DNA of 64,000 nt. Origin: Marisa cornuarietis. Its lineage: Eukaryota > Mollusca > Gastropoda > Architaenioglossa > Ampullariidae. A program made the position numbers and the translations under genes. The stretch spans positions 3,954,501 through 4,018,500 of the forward strand of contig SMMW01000042.1 of NCBI GenBank assembly GCA_004794655.1, in the 5' to 3' direction. The notes below the pieces were generated by a model that worked only from the letters and a program-made list of their open reading frames with translations, searched no databases and was not told the origin of the DNA. Below, in pieces: positions 1 through 11,960 of the stretch. The number at the start of each line of letters is the position of its first letter. Position 1 is the first letter of the stretch.

Positions 1-605
1 TGGGTTCAGGGCTTCCAAAGATACGATAGTTATCTCCGGCACACATTAGCGATGTGAGCAAACAGGAAGACAGCGTCAGCGCTATGAAGCGCCCTCTTGC
101 ACGACATGGCTGGCAGCTTTGCGTGTGTGCAGTGTATCAGGTCCGCTTTGTCGCATTTATCATACCGGAAGCAGAAGTTGCCTCGTTACTGTCACGGGCA
201 TGGCGTCAACAGTGACGGCTTGTATAACGGCCATGGCAGAGAATCCCGGATGTGACGTAAGCTGTACCGGGATAAATGCACACTATTAAAACAGATCATG
301 TCGGTAGGATGTACTTTAATTTGGTTTGTGGTCAAAAGCGGAAACAAGTTTGTAAAAAGCTGTCCTGAGGTTCAGTGCAGCTGCACTGAGATACAAGCTG
401 TCAATAAAACCAACAATGAGCAAGTGTTCGACGAATAATTTGAGAAAGACATTTTACTAAATAAAATTCTGCTGCAAAATAAAGCAACAGTCTACTGAGG
501 TACATATACCTGGGGATATGTCGTTAAGGTTGGAAATCATGAGAGTCATAAAAGAATGACATTGGGAGAGGGTTAAACGATTCTGAAGTGAAAGACAAAG
601 TAAAG
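1..605. other. Non-coding stretch, nothing recognised
   Basis: No open frame with recognisable protein character was seen on either strand. A CRE-like TGACGTAA lies near 251, inside a loose CCCGG/CCGGG inverted pair at about 245-272. It is short enough to be chance. Confidence 0.5.
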
Positions 606-762
606 AAGGGTGGGGGGGGTGATGTTTTACGCCGAGCCATTAACGTAGGCTATATTACGGCAAGGCAGTCAGCCCTGTAAACAGATGCCACATGCAGAAA
701 AAGAACAGCGTGGCTGAGACGAGAGCTGAACTCAGGACAATGACACTGACGTGAGAGTCAGT
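606..762 (-). mobile_element. SINE family A, copy 1 (antisense)
   Basis: The block starting with TTTTACGCCGAGCC near 624 recurs near 6655, and in reverse complement near 62150. The shared order on this strand is the TTTTACGCC edge, a TAGGCTATAT(T/C)ACGGCAAGG core, CCCTGTAAACAGATGCCACA, then GAGACGAGAG(C/G)TGAAC. In the opposite orientation the last motif reads GTTCAGCTCTCG, which resembles a pol III B box, so the element probably runs on the minus strand. The edge at TTTTACGCC abuts a G run (C-rich in sense), also seen at the other copies. The limit near 762 is approximate. Confidence 0.75.
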
Positions 763-1489
763 CTTCCTCCCTCTGCTGTTCCTGGGCTGGACGCCAGCTC
801 AGAACGAACTTCACCTCGGTGTTGGGAGCTAACTGCTGCGTGTCTTTGATAGGGAGAACGTTTCTGCTTTGTACATCTACCAACTGGTGGACCTCAGCAA
901 TTACTTAAGTCAAAACAGCTTTTCACACACATCAACATACAAGAGCGTTTGTCTGTACTTCTATCCAGTCGATCTACCCTATGCGTTCTTTAACACTCAT
1001 AACAAGGATTTCACGAGAACAGTTTATTGTCCAATCCACTGGTCAACTGTTTTACCTTGCTTACGCTTCCATCTGTCCATCCACGCACGATTCCCTTCTT
1101 GCCCAAGCGGGAATACCTTATAAAATTGTTGAGGTTTTTAAAATTCGCTCTGAGAATAGAAAATAGGTTATATAAAATTTTAATGAAAATTGCTGACGAA
1201 ATGAGATGTCGTGTTTAACCCGTTAGAGATTTACGCTACAATACAAATACAGATTTACTACCATTATTTCATTTTATGAACTCTCATCCAAAAACGAAGA
1301 AGCATAATGCAAACTTGTGGCTGAAGATAGCAAAAGCCATTTTCTTTCATCGTTTATCTCGGCAGGGACACAACCTTAATCATATCTAGAGCTTTGTCAA
1401 ACGCCGTGCAAATATACTGTAATTTAGGATGGTTCTAAAGACTGATGTCTGCTGCCTGCAATGGGGAAGCTGAATTTAACGTTCTCCAT
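763..1489. other. Non-coding stretch, nothing recognised
   Basis: Only short overlapping frames of 60-85 codons occur, with no recognisable domain. Sequence after 1130 is AT-rich. Confidence 0.5.
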
Positions 1490-1662
1490 GAGTCTTTGTG
1501 AACAGCAAGGGTCTTTTGTAAATATTGATGGTCCCTCGCAAACAACAAGGACTTGCCCGGAGAACACTAAAGGGTCTGTCTCACGATCAAGTGGGGTATT
1601 TGGCGAACAGTGCGGGTTTCTCATAAGCAGTAGGACTCTCTCGTAAACAGGAAAGGTATCTC
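1490..1662. repeat. Decayed minisatellite, 20-21-bp unit
   Basis: About eight diverged units of 19-23 bp can be lined up on a shared pattern of TCTCGTAAACAGCAAGG type. Well-preserved examples are at about 1522 (CCTCGCAAACAACAAGG) and 1638 (CTCTCGTAAACAGGAAAGG). Unit boundaries are fuzzy because of substitutions and small indels, so this is an old array. Short open frames crossing it on both strands are products of the repeat. Confidence 0.55.
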
Positions 1663-4549
1663 ATGATGACTATGCAACGCAAACACGCGTTAATACGTAG
1701 AATGCCTATCTACAAGGGAAGTTGTGGTTAAAATTGCAAGCATTTATCACCCTGAAGATATTACCATTGGGTGTTAGCTCTGCTGGAGGCAGATATTAAA
1801 AGTATACTTTTACCTGCCCCATCCTACCCCAACAGGAGGGACATGGTGAAGATTGGTCGAGCTATATCTCGGTTTTCCCGTTTCTAACATTTGGCAACAA
1901 GCCACAGTCACCGTCATCTCAGCCTCACGCAGTCACTCACTTTTACTGATAGACTGACGTACAAATTTTAATTTGTTGGCTTGAAAATTATAGGAAAGGA
2001 GACAAGTAGGTAGACAAAAACATAGACAGGCAGACAGTGAATGACAGGAAAAAATTGGTAAATGACTACATCGATATAGCCTCATGTTGAAATGGTCCTA
2101 TCCTCACCTAGCCTCGTGCACTCAAAACACGTGCAGTGAAGGAAGGCCGCGGCACGCACCCAAACAAGGGGTGGGCCTGAGAGGGAGCCAGCTCCCGTGC
2201 CGGTGCACAAGGCGCTCCGCCTGAAAATCTCAATGCTTAGCGAAGATTGGCTGAAAGAAATTAGGCGATGACATTCTGATCCACGTCTCCTAGCAAATAA
2301 TAAAAAAGGTCCCTGAAATTAATCATGCCCAGACTGTTCGCCAAGATGCAGCCACCCTTTGCACACTCTCCATCTGGCGTGTGTCAGCCTTGTACTTTCT
2401 GGTCTTCCTCAAAATTTTTCTCTCTTACATCGTTTGAAACGCCAATCAGTTTCGAGATATCGAGGCGAATTTGGCAGATGCACAAAGATGTGCATCGAGG
2501 GTGAACGCCCTGGGGTTTTAGGTCCCTTTAAAAGGCGGTCCGTCTGTAAGGAAAAATAAGCCAGAGGTGGAAGTAAGTAATCCTCAGGGTCTGCCATGCT
2601 AGCTGTGAATTTAAAGGCACACGCATGTGTGTGATAGTCCTTTCAATTTAATTTCGAGGTGACAGTTTTCCAGAACACTTTTTTCCTGTTTTACCTGCAC
2701 CAGTTGTAAATTAGACTTGATGGCATGTGTCAGGTATAACAAGGAATGGATGAAAATAGCCAAAAATAGTCATATGCGAGACCAGCTCCAATATATGCAA
2801 TGATTCATGTAACATGAAAGATAACAGGCAAGAGGTTTGAACAATATATCAAATAGCCAACAATATATAAAATAGCCAACTGACGTCATGAGGAAGGATA
2901 ATCTGTGCCATGATCGAAAATGAGTGGATATAATCTAAATCAAGGATAAGGTATTAACAGACATTAATTATATCATAAGGAATGAAGGGATATCACCTAA
3001 CGAAGAGACCAAAACATGGTCCTGTGCCGGGATTGTGCCATATACAAGCATCCTAATGATGATGATGGCGATAGGCTTCCAGACTTGGACACTAACAGAA
3101 AGAGGTTTATACGTCTGTAAACAGTCTATTTTGTGTCTTGAATTTTATTTTCGATATTTCCATTGTCTCTTCACATCTGAGATCCACAAAGTAGGGGATA
3201 ATCATTAGTTTTCACGGAAAATGGCAACGCATGGGAATCTTGTACAAAGACAAAAAGCACAAAGTATAAAGATGTAAAGTTAAGAGAAGAGAGAACGGCT
3301 TTCAGCTAAAAGAAAAAAACAACAATAAAGTAAAATTTAAAAAATCATATCACACAAGCGACAGTGCAGTTGAGTGGTTTACAATCAAGCGATGCTTCGT
3401 GGTGTACATGTCTGATATTGCAGAAAAAATATACGTTCATAAAGCTTTTTTTCGTCCACTTGCATGTATTTGCAGTTTTGTTAGAAAACAAAGAATTCAG
3501 CAGTAATTTGCACCCAGTTGTACAAAACTTTCGCAGCCGGGGGCAACCAGACATGAGGTAGGGTAGCAACACTCGAGTACACTGTTCCATGCAAGTCCCA
3601 TTTTCCTCCCTACTGCTATAAGTTTATGATTTTAAATTTCTCTTACGTTTGGCCAGAGCACAAGTCAAGAATGATTCCTTCTTGACAACGTTGGTTGCTA
3701 GACACGTAGACATGCAACTCTGAAATGGGAGCAAAAAATATGGACTTGAAGTACTCGTGACATGAGTGTCAAGGAGACAGCTGGCCAGGGCCCACGGACG
3801 GTGACTACAACACAGTGACGCAAGTACTGAGCAATGAAACAGTATCAGGATAAGTGATTCGAGAGGCAGGGGGGGAGGTGGGCAAGGGAATGGGGTGTGT
3901 GGCGATCGATGATCGGGAGATCAAAATGGCTCCCGTCTCATTCCTTATCGTCTGGTCTTGACGAACGCTTCTTGTGGCGCCGCAGTCTGTCAGACTGAAT
4001 GCAAAGACTGCAAAGAATGCGAAGGAAGTTTTGCCAGCACAAGAAGATAACCCTGCAAAGTCAGTCACCCCCCCCCCCACTCGCGGACCGTGAACCGAAA
4101 ACGCTACATTATTCCCGGATGTTGCTGTAGGAAGCAGTCTCCTAATTTTAATGCCTTACATGGATTGCCTGTGGTACGTCTTGTAAAGATCATAACGGCA
4201 TTCATGTCAAGGTGCACAATTTCAACAATACACTATAAAAGACAATTACACTATGAGAGACAACATGTTCGACATATACGTTCATACGCAGGTGCATCAG
4301 AGAGCCCCCAGCTTGACGAAGGACCGATGAGAAGACGTTTACTCCTCTCAGATACATCGGGACTGTTTTCTGTCGTGAAGGCTTTAACCGAAGAAGTGAC
4401 TGTTGTGAGGTCTCACTCCACATCAAATAAAGAATGTAAGTATAAACAGGCACACTATTAAGGAATGAAATAATTGTATATATACATAAGAAACGATTAT
4501 TAAAGCTGGACCAGGAAGATCTCTCTAGCTTTGCTGTCGCCATTTGCAA
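1663..4549. other. Non-coding stretch, nothing recognised
   Basis: This is AT-rich sequence with many stops. The longest frames here (about 80-160 codons, some running through the C/A homopolymers at 4069-4078 and 4550-4575) show no domain, signal peptide or membrane segment that looks real. A GC-rich patch at about 2130-2225 contains CACGTG but no coding sign. Confidence 0.5.
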
Positions 4550-4575
4550 CCCCCCCCCCCCCCCCCCAAAAAAAA
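4550..4575. repeat. Homopolymer junction C18 then A8
   Basis: An uninterrupted C run (4550-4567) is followed directly by an A run (4568-4575). The length is likely to vary between individuals and to be error-prone in assembly. Confidence 0.9.
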
Positions 4576-4839
4576 CGAAGCCTGAAAAGACTACTAAAAG
4601 ATGGTAGCGACAGCAAAAAAACCCAAAAAAACAGACACGTGTAGAACAAGTAAACATATGCACCTTGACTAAACACATAATATACACACATTTACACGCA
4701 CATTTGATTTCACATTTACACCCACAAGATTAAGATATACCTTAGCACGCAATAAGCCTGAGACATGTTACGATGTAAAGACGTTAACATGCATAAGAAT
4801 ATTTTTAAAAGCAAGAAAAGGGCATAGGTCATCCTCAAG

Positions 4840-4945
4840 CACACACTCTTACACACACACACTCTCTCACACACACACACACACTCTCTCTCTCTCTTAC
4901 ACACACACACACTCTCTCTCTCACACACACACACACTAGCACACA
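4840..4945. repeat. Compound AC/TC microsatellite
   Basis: Alternating blocks of ACACAC and CTCTCT occur, at least three cycles, suggesting local duplication of a mixed AC-TC unit. The minus-strand frame reading VCVCVCERE-like residues is an artefact of this. Confidence 0.9.
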
Positions 4946-6639
4946 ATATATACGCGTTTTCAAACACAAAAACGCTACATTAGATCTAAGCACTTCCTCT
5001 TATATACGTAATCCCCCATAGCTCAGACAGACAAACGGACAAAAAAGACGGATAAACAGACAGACAGAGGGGGTTGGAGGAAGGGAAAGTTTCTTGCACT
5101 GCATAGATCCCAAATTTAAACATCGCTTTTGTCTAAGCAGTATAATTTAAACTGTTTAGTGGGTTTGGAAGCCGAGCACCACTCACACCTTGAAGCAATT
5201 ATAAGCGGTGAGTACAGTGGCGGCGATCTTAAACAAAAGCGGCGTTTAATCGAGTTTGCAGGTACGTGCGTTGACTTCAAGCCTGGGTCTGTACAGACAG
5301 CCTGTTTCTTCTTATCCTACCCATAAAATCGCAGGGCAAGCTTCAGTGCACTTGCTGACTCTAAAACTGCAGTGAAAAACCGAAAGCAGATTGAGGCACA
5401 CTATAAGCAAACACGAGGAGGGTAGCAAATTATTGGCGTGTTTTAAGCTAGATTTTCCTCGTGGCGACGGCAAAGGGTACACAGTGAGTAGTAAACTGAA
5501 GAATGCATTTTTTTTCTGCATGAAAATCCCTAGCGGTCGGCTGAACGAAAAAAATATTTTACGAGACCTTATGGATAACTACGTTGAAAAGAGGAGAAGT
5601 CCATTTGTAATTATCTATTTTTAAACAGGAACCAAAATTGTGTTCTGGTACAAAACCATGTTGACGGCTCTTATAGTTTGTAAAACGCATCATGGCTGGT
5701 TGGAAGAATCAAAATAAAATGTGGCTAGAGTCTGGCACATAAAGGAATAATAAGAGATCTTGTCTGTTAAAGTCGCTTTGAACTGGTCGATCATTTTTGT
5801 TTACCGTGAACTCAGATAAAAGAGATGATTTAGAGATACGATGAATGTCAATTACTTAATTTAAACCATGGGCTGTCATTATTAATTAATTATACTTAGG
5901 AGATGTGGCAGAGATTATTATAGTTAGGAAAAGAAAGCACTTAAGGAGACACAGGTCAGAGGGCGTTGACTACTCAAGATGAAGGATAAGGATTCTCCCC
6001 TGTGCATAAACGTCTTGGAAATGAGTTTCGTGACACAAATAAAGATGCTGCTTTGACCTATTTGTTAAAAGAAACAAAACACGGGAAGACAAAAAAGAAT
6101 CATCACTTTTTTTTTTGCTCTTGTCTAAGGTGGAAGACAATGTCCTGAATATTTGACCTTGTAATTGTGTATTTATTACAGAAGATGCATAACGAGTGCT
6201 GTTTCTAGAGTCATCGAGCGCATTAGAGGCTTTTTGAAAGAAAACACAATAAACAACACTATCTAAAAATAGTAAGCTTCTTATAGTATACCCGTCTATG
6301 TATTTCAGAGAGGTTTTCCCCCCAAACAGCCACTGGAGTAAACGAGAAGAGTGGCAAAGTAAGAGTATGGCCGATACTCAAGAAAACGGCGTGAAAACAT
6401 TAATTACTCTTATATCTGCCGCCAAATCAATCATAGATACGGTCTATGAGTACTAAACAGCCTTTTACAAGTCCTCCAATCAATAGGCCGGATTTTCGTC
6501 AAAACAAGCCAGCTGTCAATAGTTTCGCTCATGGCTGCCTGTCAATAGTTAGTTTGTGGCCAGCGGAAGCAAATGGAGGTGAGCAGTAAAAAAGAGAGAG
6601 GGAGAGAAAAATCAAGAACGAGGGATAGGAGGGGTGGGT
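4946..6639. other. Non-coding stretch, nothing recognised
   Basis: AT-rich sequence with T/A homopolymers (for example 6108-6117). No open frame with protein character was seen. No repeats longer than a few units. Confidence 0.5.
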
Positions 6640-6880
6640 GGGTAAATTGGTTTTTTACGCCGAGCCAGCAGCTTAGGCTCTATCACGGCAAGGCAGCCAG
6701 CCCTGTAAACAGATGCCACATGCAGGTTAAGAACAGCGTGCCCGAGACGAGAGGTGAACCCAGGACAGCAAACCCTCACTGTAGTGGTGACCGAGACGAG
6801 AGGTGAACCCAGGACAGCAAACCCTCACTGTAGTGGTGACCGAGACGAGAGGTCTCAAGACAATGACCGCACCTCTGGCT
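6640..6880 (-). mobile_element. SINE family A, copy 2 (antisense) with internal duplication
   Basis: It matches copy 1 from TTTTTTACGCCGAGCC (about 6652) through TCACGGCAAGGCAGCCAGCC and the GAGACGAGAGGTGAACC block. It is preceded by GGGTGGGTGGGTAAATTGG, the reverse of the C-rich tail of this family. Unlike the other copies, the B-box-like half is tandemly duplicated (separate entry). The distal boundary near 6880 is uncertain. Confidence 0.8.
6742..6853. repeat. 49-bp direct duplication inside the SINE
   Basis: The unit starting CCGAGACGAGAGGT begins at 6742, 6791 and 6840. The first two units are identical over 49 bp. The third breaks off after GAGAGGT. Identity of the two full units points to a recent slippage or unequal exchange event. 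Confidence 0.92.
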
Positions 6881-8484
6881 GGCTGCGTTTCTAATGTGAA
6901 GCTTGTCGCACATATATGTGACTAGCTCCAGAAGAGAAAAATAATGATTAGTATTTGTTTCTCACTCAAAGACACACCTCCGGCACAAGAAATCTTTCAA
7001 TGGAGTGAGTGAAGGCATCTAAAGAATCGAAAGGCTACAACACTGGCATATGGGCTGCATTAAGTTCCATACTGTAGAAACACAATTAAATACATGTGTA
7101 TGAATGCACGTACACACGTACACTTTATACACACTCATATGCACGAATGCACACTAATACACATTTTAAATAAATACTTACAGTGTAAATTTAATCTATA
7201 ATCTCTTCGATGGCAGGACACTAGAAACTTTGTCTTTTTTAAATTCTTACTAGCACAAGAAAATGTTTTATGTCCTAATGAAATAGGCAATATCATACAA
7301 AACATGGTTTGGTGTGAGTTAATGTACAACGCCTAATTTCACTTCAACATTTTGTGCCAAAAAAAAAAAAGAAGAAATAAGACGTAAGAGAGAAGGGAGG
7401 GACAGTGTTAAGACGGAGGAGGGTTCGGTCCGGAGAATGAAAATCATTTCTAGCGACTTGCAGTGAGATGAATGTATCGGGGTCTTGGGGGCCACCGATT
7501 TTGCACCCGAGCTGTGATTTGCCGGCGGACAGTGAAATTACTGATGGGAGGGAGATGGAGGCCAGTGCTGCTCTTCGCGCTTGTGCCCCCTGGTGTACGC
7601 GTGCAGACGGGCGTGCAAACACGTTGTGAACAGGTTCGAGCAAATCGTGCAGCGTAAACAGATCAGCGTCTGGCAGGCGAATAAACACGCTGACTAGCGG
7701 ACTAATGCCCTGGTTCGTGGAGAAAAACATTAGCAAGAAATTGCTTGGCTACCCTGTGATACCGAGTTAGTACTAGCCAACATCACAGTCGTCTTCAGCA
7801 AGAGGTTTGAACAATGAACCAGCTCATTGTGTACTGATATCTGCAAGACATGCAATTAGAAAAGAAAACAAAGATAATGAATCAATGAATGAAAAAGTTA
7901 AACAAGCGGACAAAAAGACAAAATAACAGAAGAATATTAATATTTTGTCACGACAGGAAAACATCAAAGATAATAAATTATGCATGATTTTTCTGTGTTA
8001 AAAAGAAGTTGAAGATGACAATAATGCCAAATATTTTTCTATTATGATTAACAAACACGCGCAGAAGATACCACATTACCCTTGATTAAGTGTAAATAAA
8101 TAATGCGACTCATTTAGAGACTCATCTTTTTCACGTTTCATGCTTGCAAGCAATCGATCGACTAAACGACTTGGTCGGGAGAGCAAACTTTTTTTTCACC
8201 CTGGTGAACAAAGTAACACCATTTACAAGCAAAGACTTGCCTCCCGCTGTGTCGGCAAATGCAATCTCTAACACTTCGCACAGCCGCCTAGGGAAAAACG
8301 TCATTTCATTCTGTGTGTCACGTGACGAGGGTAGAAATTGACTAGAGCCTCTGGCCTCATCAGTCTTCCGGAATTCCGATAACAGCTTACTCCTTCCTTC
8401 TTCTTTCTTTTTTTGTGCGTTTTCATTTGAGGTCAGCTTTTACTTTTCTTGTACTCGAGTTCATGGCTGTCTTCGACTGTAGAT

Positions 8485-8485
<1 letters not shown>
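6881..8485. other. Non-coding stretch, nothing recognised
   Basis: A minus-strand frame of about 130 codons at 7344-7736 has no recognisable domain. It ends in a poly-Phe run made by the A homopolymer near 7361-7371. No splice-flanked block was convincing. Confidence 0.45.
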
Positions 8486-8519
<34 letters not shown>

Positions 8520-8540
8520 CGTGTGTGTGTATATATGCAT
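8486..8540. repeat. GT microsatellite with GCGT interruption
   Basis: A run of about 15 GT units passes into GTGCGTGCGTGT and then TATATATGC. Confidence 0.92.
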
Positions 8541-9796
8541 ATGTATGTGTGTAAGGCTGGATGTTATCTCCACCTTTCTCTTCTTTTCAATGCAAGGATC
8601 TGTCCCCGTGGGAAATAGACTAGAGCTCTTAAAAACAAATAGACGTTAGACTGAAGTAACCACGGCCTCCAGTTGCTTCCTCTGCATAAACACACGGAAG
8701 GAGGCCATCTGCGGCTGCCGTGCACCTGTTGCGGTGACCTCTTGCCGGCCTTCATCCAGACGAGGGCTGCGATGCCACGCGCCTTCAGGCAGCACAAGAA
8801 TGTTTTTCTCTCAATAACTTGCTCTCTCCCTAAACCGTTGTTGATATAGATATATGCTTGTGAAGATCATGTGACTTTATCTTAGCTCACTTTTAATCGT
8901 GAATATGGTTGGATTCTTTTACGGAGTTACCAGACACAAAATATCTGCCATCTGTTTCTAAGTTTTATTTCCTCAGTTAATCAAGAGACTTTGGATGTTG
9001 CTGCTACATCGTGCATATAACAAAACGAAAAAACAAAACCGCGGGTAAGCAGATCGTGTAGTCAGCGGGGGTCACCAGCTCGTCAGAAGAACACCAAGTG
9101 TTCACGTGATTGTCCTGTCTATAAATTCCCTTTTTTTCTTCCTAAATATGATATTATTTTCACTGCCAAAAGTTTGAGAACAACGAAAACCTGCTAAAGT
9201 AACGCAAGATGTTTCGAAACTTCAAAGAACTTTATCAACTGTCTATGCACACTGCTTTTATCACCGCATATTAAAACGAACGAGTGGTGCACTCTGCCAA
9301 GTATTGCATCTACAAGCCTACCTGTTGGTGCAGTGCGGTACGCTGGGTTTTACATTCATAAACCTCCATAAGACAGTCCATAACCACAGTCCGTACGCAA
9401 TAGGACGCACATATACCAATACCAAGTAGTGACAGGGGCATCCAATGGGTCATGTTTGTGAACGGTCATACCATGTATCCTAAAGATTCCACTTGACACA
9501 ATCAAACACGAACAACAAAACGAGGTGCATGGATTAAACCGCATGGTACTGTTCAACTGGTTAGATACTGTCAGTCATAAATACAGTAACACTAGCCTTC
9601 AGAAAACTACCTGAATAACTTTCAAAACATATGAAGCAGAATTGTCAACAACAATATATTTTATGAATATTGATTAATGTATAATGTCACCTGTAAAGGC
9701 CAAACATCCTGCGCAATGATGTATAACTGGTTTATTTTTAGCAGCTTAATTCAGGATCCTTGAGCAGTCTGGTTAAACAGTTTCTGTTCTTTGACA
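8541..9796. other. Non-coding stretch with two weak exon-like blocks
   Basis: Two short blocks have splice-like flanks. 8977-9044 (+) follows a TTTTATTTCCTCAG acceptor, precedes GTAAGC and is open in one frame. About 9322-9363 (-) ends at CAACAG|GTAGGC and is open in one frame. Both are under 70 bp, lack recognisable protein similarity and could be chance. Confidence 0.35.
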
Positions 9797-9933
9797 GATA
9801 TATATATATATATACGCTTTCTGGCGTGCGCATGCACACACTCTCACACACTAATTATCAACTTTGTTTCTTGAAACCCATGCATTTTATATAATGACTG
9901 TAACATTGCTCGTGATATATATATATATATATA
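9797..9933. repeat. Two TA microsatellites
   Basis: Short TA runs lie at 9797-9814 and 9914-9933, separated by about 100 bp of unique sequence containing a small CACACTCTCACACAC patch. Confidence 0.9.
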
Positions 9934-10345
9934 GATACATCACAAAGCGATACATCCATGGAATGCGTATTGGCCATGCAGAGATATACTCATAGTAGAC
10001 AGACGAAACCCGGGGGCATGCGCCTTGCTTGATATCATACTGCGCATCCTGGTCACCCCTGGCTGCTTCTTCTCGCCATTATCCTTAATCTCTACATCGC
10101 TTCAGACGGGCGGGAGCAGAGTTACACTGATTGCGGCATCTCACCCTACGCGCACCCCGGTGACCGCAAATCAAATTGTGCCGTGCCGCTGGAGCCGTTT
10201 CCGATTGGTTGGCATCGATGACTGCGTTATACATCAAGGAGACCCGACAACTTGTATAGTTACACCTGTGTGTGTTTTTGTGTTCCTCCTTCTTCTGCCT
10301 ACGTTCTCGCCTTGACTCTTTCTTTTCCTTCCTCTTCTGCTGCTA

Positions 10346-10349
<4 letters not shown>
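9934..10349. other. Non-coding stretch, nothing recognised
   Basis: A plus-strand frame of 96 codons (10025-10315) covers most of it, but shows no domain, and its end runs into a T/C-rich tract. Confidence 0.45.
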
Positions 10350-10411
<62 letters not shown>

Positions 10412-10414
10412 ATG
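10350..10414. repeat. CTG repeat adjoining ATG repeat
   Basis: About 13 CTG units (to 10393) are followed directly by about seven ATG units. In different frames this reads as poly-Ala/Asp, poly-Leu/Met or poly-Ser. None of these is supported as a gene. CTG runs are hairpin-prone and often length-variable. Confidence 0.92.
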
Positions 10415-11640
10415 CAGCATTTGATCTTTTTCGCATGCACCTTAAAAATTCTATGTGTAAAACTAAATGTTTTCTACAGAGCTACGTGTCAAGTTTTTCA
10501 ACCACTGCAATCTGATACAAAAGGGCTGACAGTGAGTTCATTGCGCTGATGTAGGGTTTTAAAAACTTGTAGGCCTTGCCATGGTTTATTTTTATATTCA
10601 TGTGTTTATATTATTTTGGAGATCATGGCAATCTGTTAGGTATGTTATTTAAAGAAAAAGTACACGCATCTCACGGAAATTCGTTCAATATGTTGTTTAT
10701 TGTATACATACCTATATTGGCCGACCACGCTAACAAGATCTACATATTAATCTTCAGAGTGATATCGACCTCCGATGTTCAAACAGCTCGTGTTTAATGT
10801 TGTTCCTTTTATAATCTGCATCTTCCAGATACCCGTTCAATCCTCGAGGCTAAGGGATCGTTCATTCCTGCCAACTGATTATCTTACGGGTATTCATTTT
10901 CTCCCCTCTGGCAGTTTGTGTATAAGTGCTCGTGTTGACCTTCCTTAGGTCAATTCGACATCGAATAATGTCACAATGACAAGTTTCTGCCACCTGTGGT
11001 CAGCAAATAAAGGTCATCTGCACTAAAAGACAGCACAAGGCGCGGTGTAGAACCAGCGATCGCTTTTATGTCCACTGAAATCAGTTCGCCGGTTCACTTC
11101 TCACTGTTCGACAGCCAGCGAGATCCTGTAATTTTGCTCGAGCAACGGCTCGGTGCATTGACATCAATAAGTAAAGTCAACAGCAAAATCAGACAATTCA
11201 GTAAACCTCTTCCCAAATCAGTCTTTAGAGGCATGAATTTATATTGAAGCACGCGGTTGCACGTCCATAAATAACAGCAAGTGAAAGGGTGACTACACTC
11301 ACGGTGGAGTTTGGCTGATAGTACACATGAATATGATCCGGAATTGCAGGAAGACAGAACATGGCAGCCAGTACAAGCCGAGAGTACAGTTGCACAGTAC
11401 ATTTTAGGCATCAAACCTGGTTTCATATAAATGCAATGCACAACGCAATTTTAGAGCCTTTAAAAACTACAATAGTCGTGAATAAGATCAGCTGCTGAAA
11501 CTCGTCAGATCATTTTTCATTCGCGCTTGTGCAAAATATGTCAATAGGATGTCAAACCGTTTCTAAATTTGCTGCGTTGGAACGGTTTTAAGTTTTAGAA
11601 AAATATTGTGCAACTATCAGTCCCTGACCGCCTGTGGATT
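10415..11640. other. Non-coding stretch, nothing recognised
   Basis: Frames of 73 and 115 codons (10576-10797 +, 11094-11441 -) have no recognisable domains. The sequence shows no clear repeats. Confidence 0.45.
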
Positions 11641-11960
11641 GTATCGCTTTTCCACTGACCGGATAGCGGGACTGAAATGGCGAGCCAAGATGGCGGAGGA
11701 GGGTGAACGAAAGGGCAACGATCAGACATTAACTTCACAGAGGAAAGGCAAGCGTTGAGAAAATTGTCTTTCGACTTCGCAAACTCACGTTAAAAAAAAA
11801 AAAAGGAGGGAAAACTCTTGCGGCTAACGTGGCCGCCGCGCCGGTTTTCCCTGATTGAGTTTTCGCTTGGTTGCGCTCCGATATGCACCCTCGGGCCGAT
11901 CCGCTAAAACGCGCGCTTATCCAAAAGCCGTGCCAACGATCAAAACGAGATTAGGCGACA
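11641..11960 (+). promoter_or_regulatory. CpG-rich patch with YY1-like site; possible promoter
   Basis: The patch is richer in CpG than its surroundings, for example CCGCCGCGCCGG near 11832 and ACGCGCGC near 11909. AAGATGGCGG at 11687-11696 matches the YY1 motif that in animals often sits just downstream of transcription starts. The ATG inside it (11690) opens a 22-codon frame beginning MAEEGERKG and ending in TGA at 11756-11758. No strong donor follows, so an exon is not shown. The direction is assumed from the motif. It may be a promoter or first exon, or simply a GC-rich segment. Confidence 0.25.

Noticed and set aside
8977..9044. 68-bp exon between TTTCCTCAG and GTAAGC (+)
   Set aside because: The open frame is short, lysine-rich at its AT-rich end and shows no similarity. 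Blocks like this are expected by chance several times in 64 kb.
10234..10549. Poly-Ala/Asp, poly-Leu/Met and poly-Ser frames around the CTG/ATG run
   Set aside because: All three are repeat artefacts in mutually exclusive frames.
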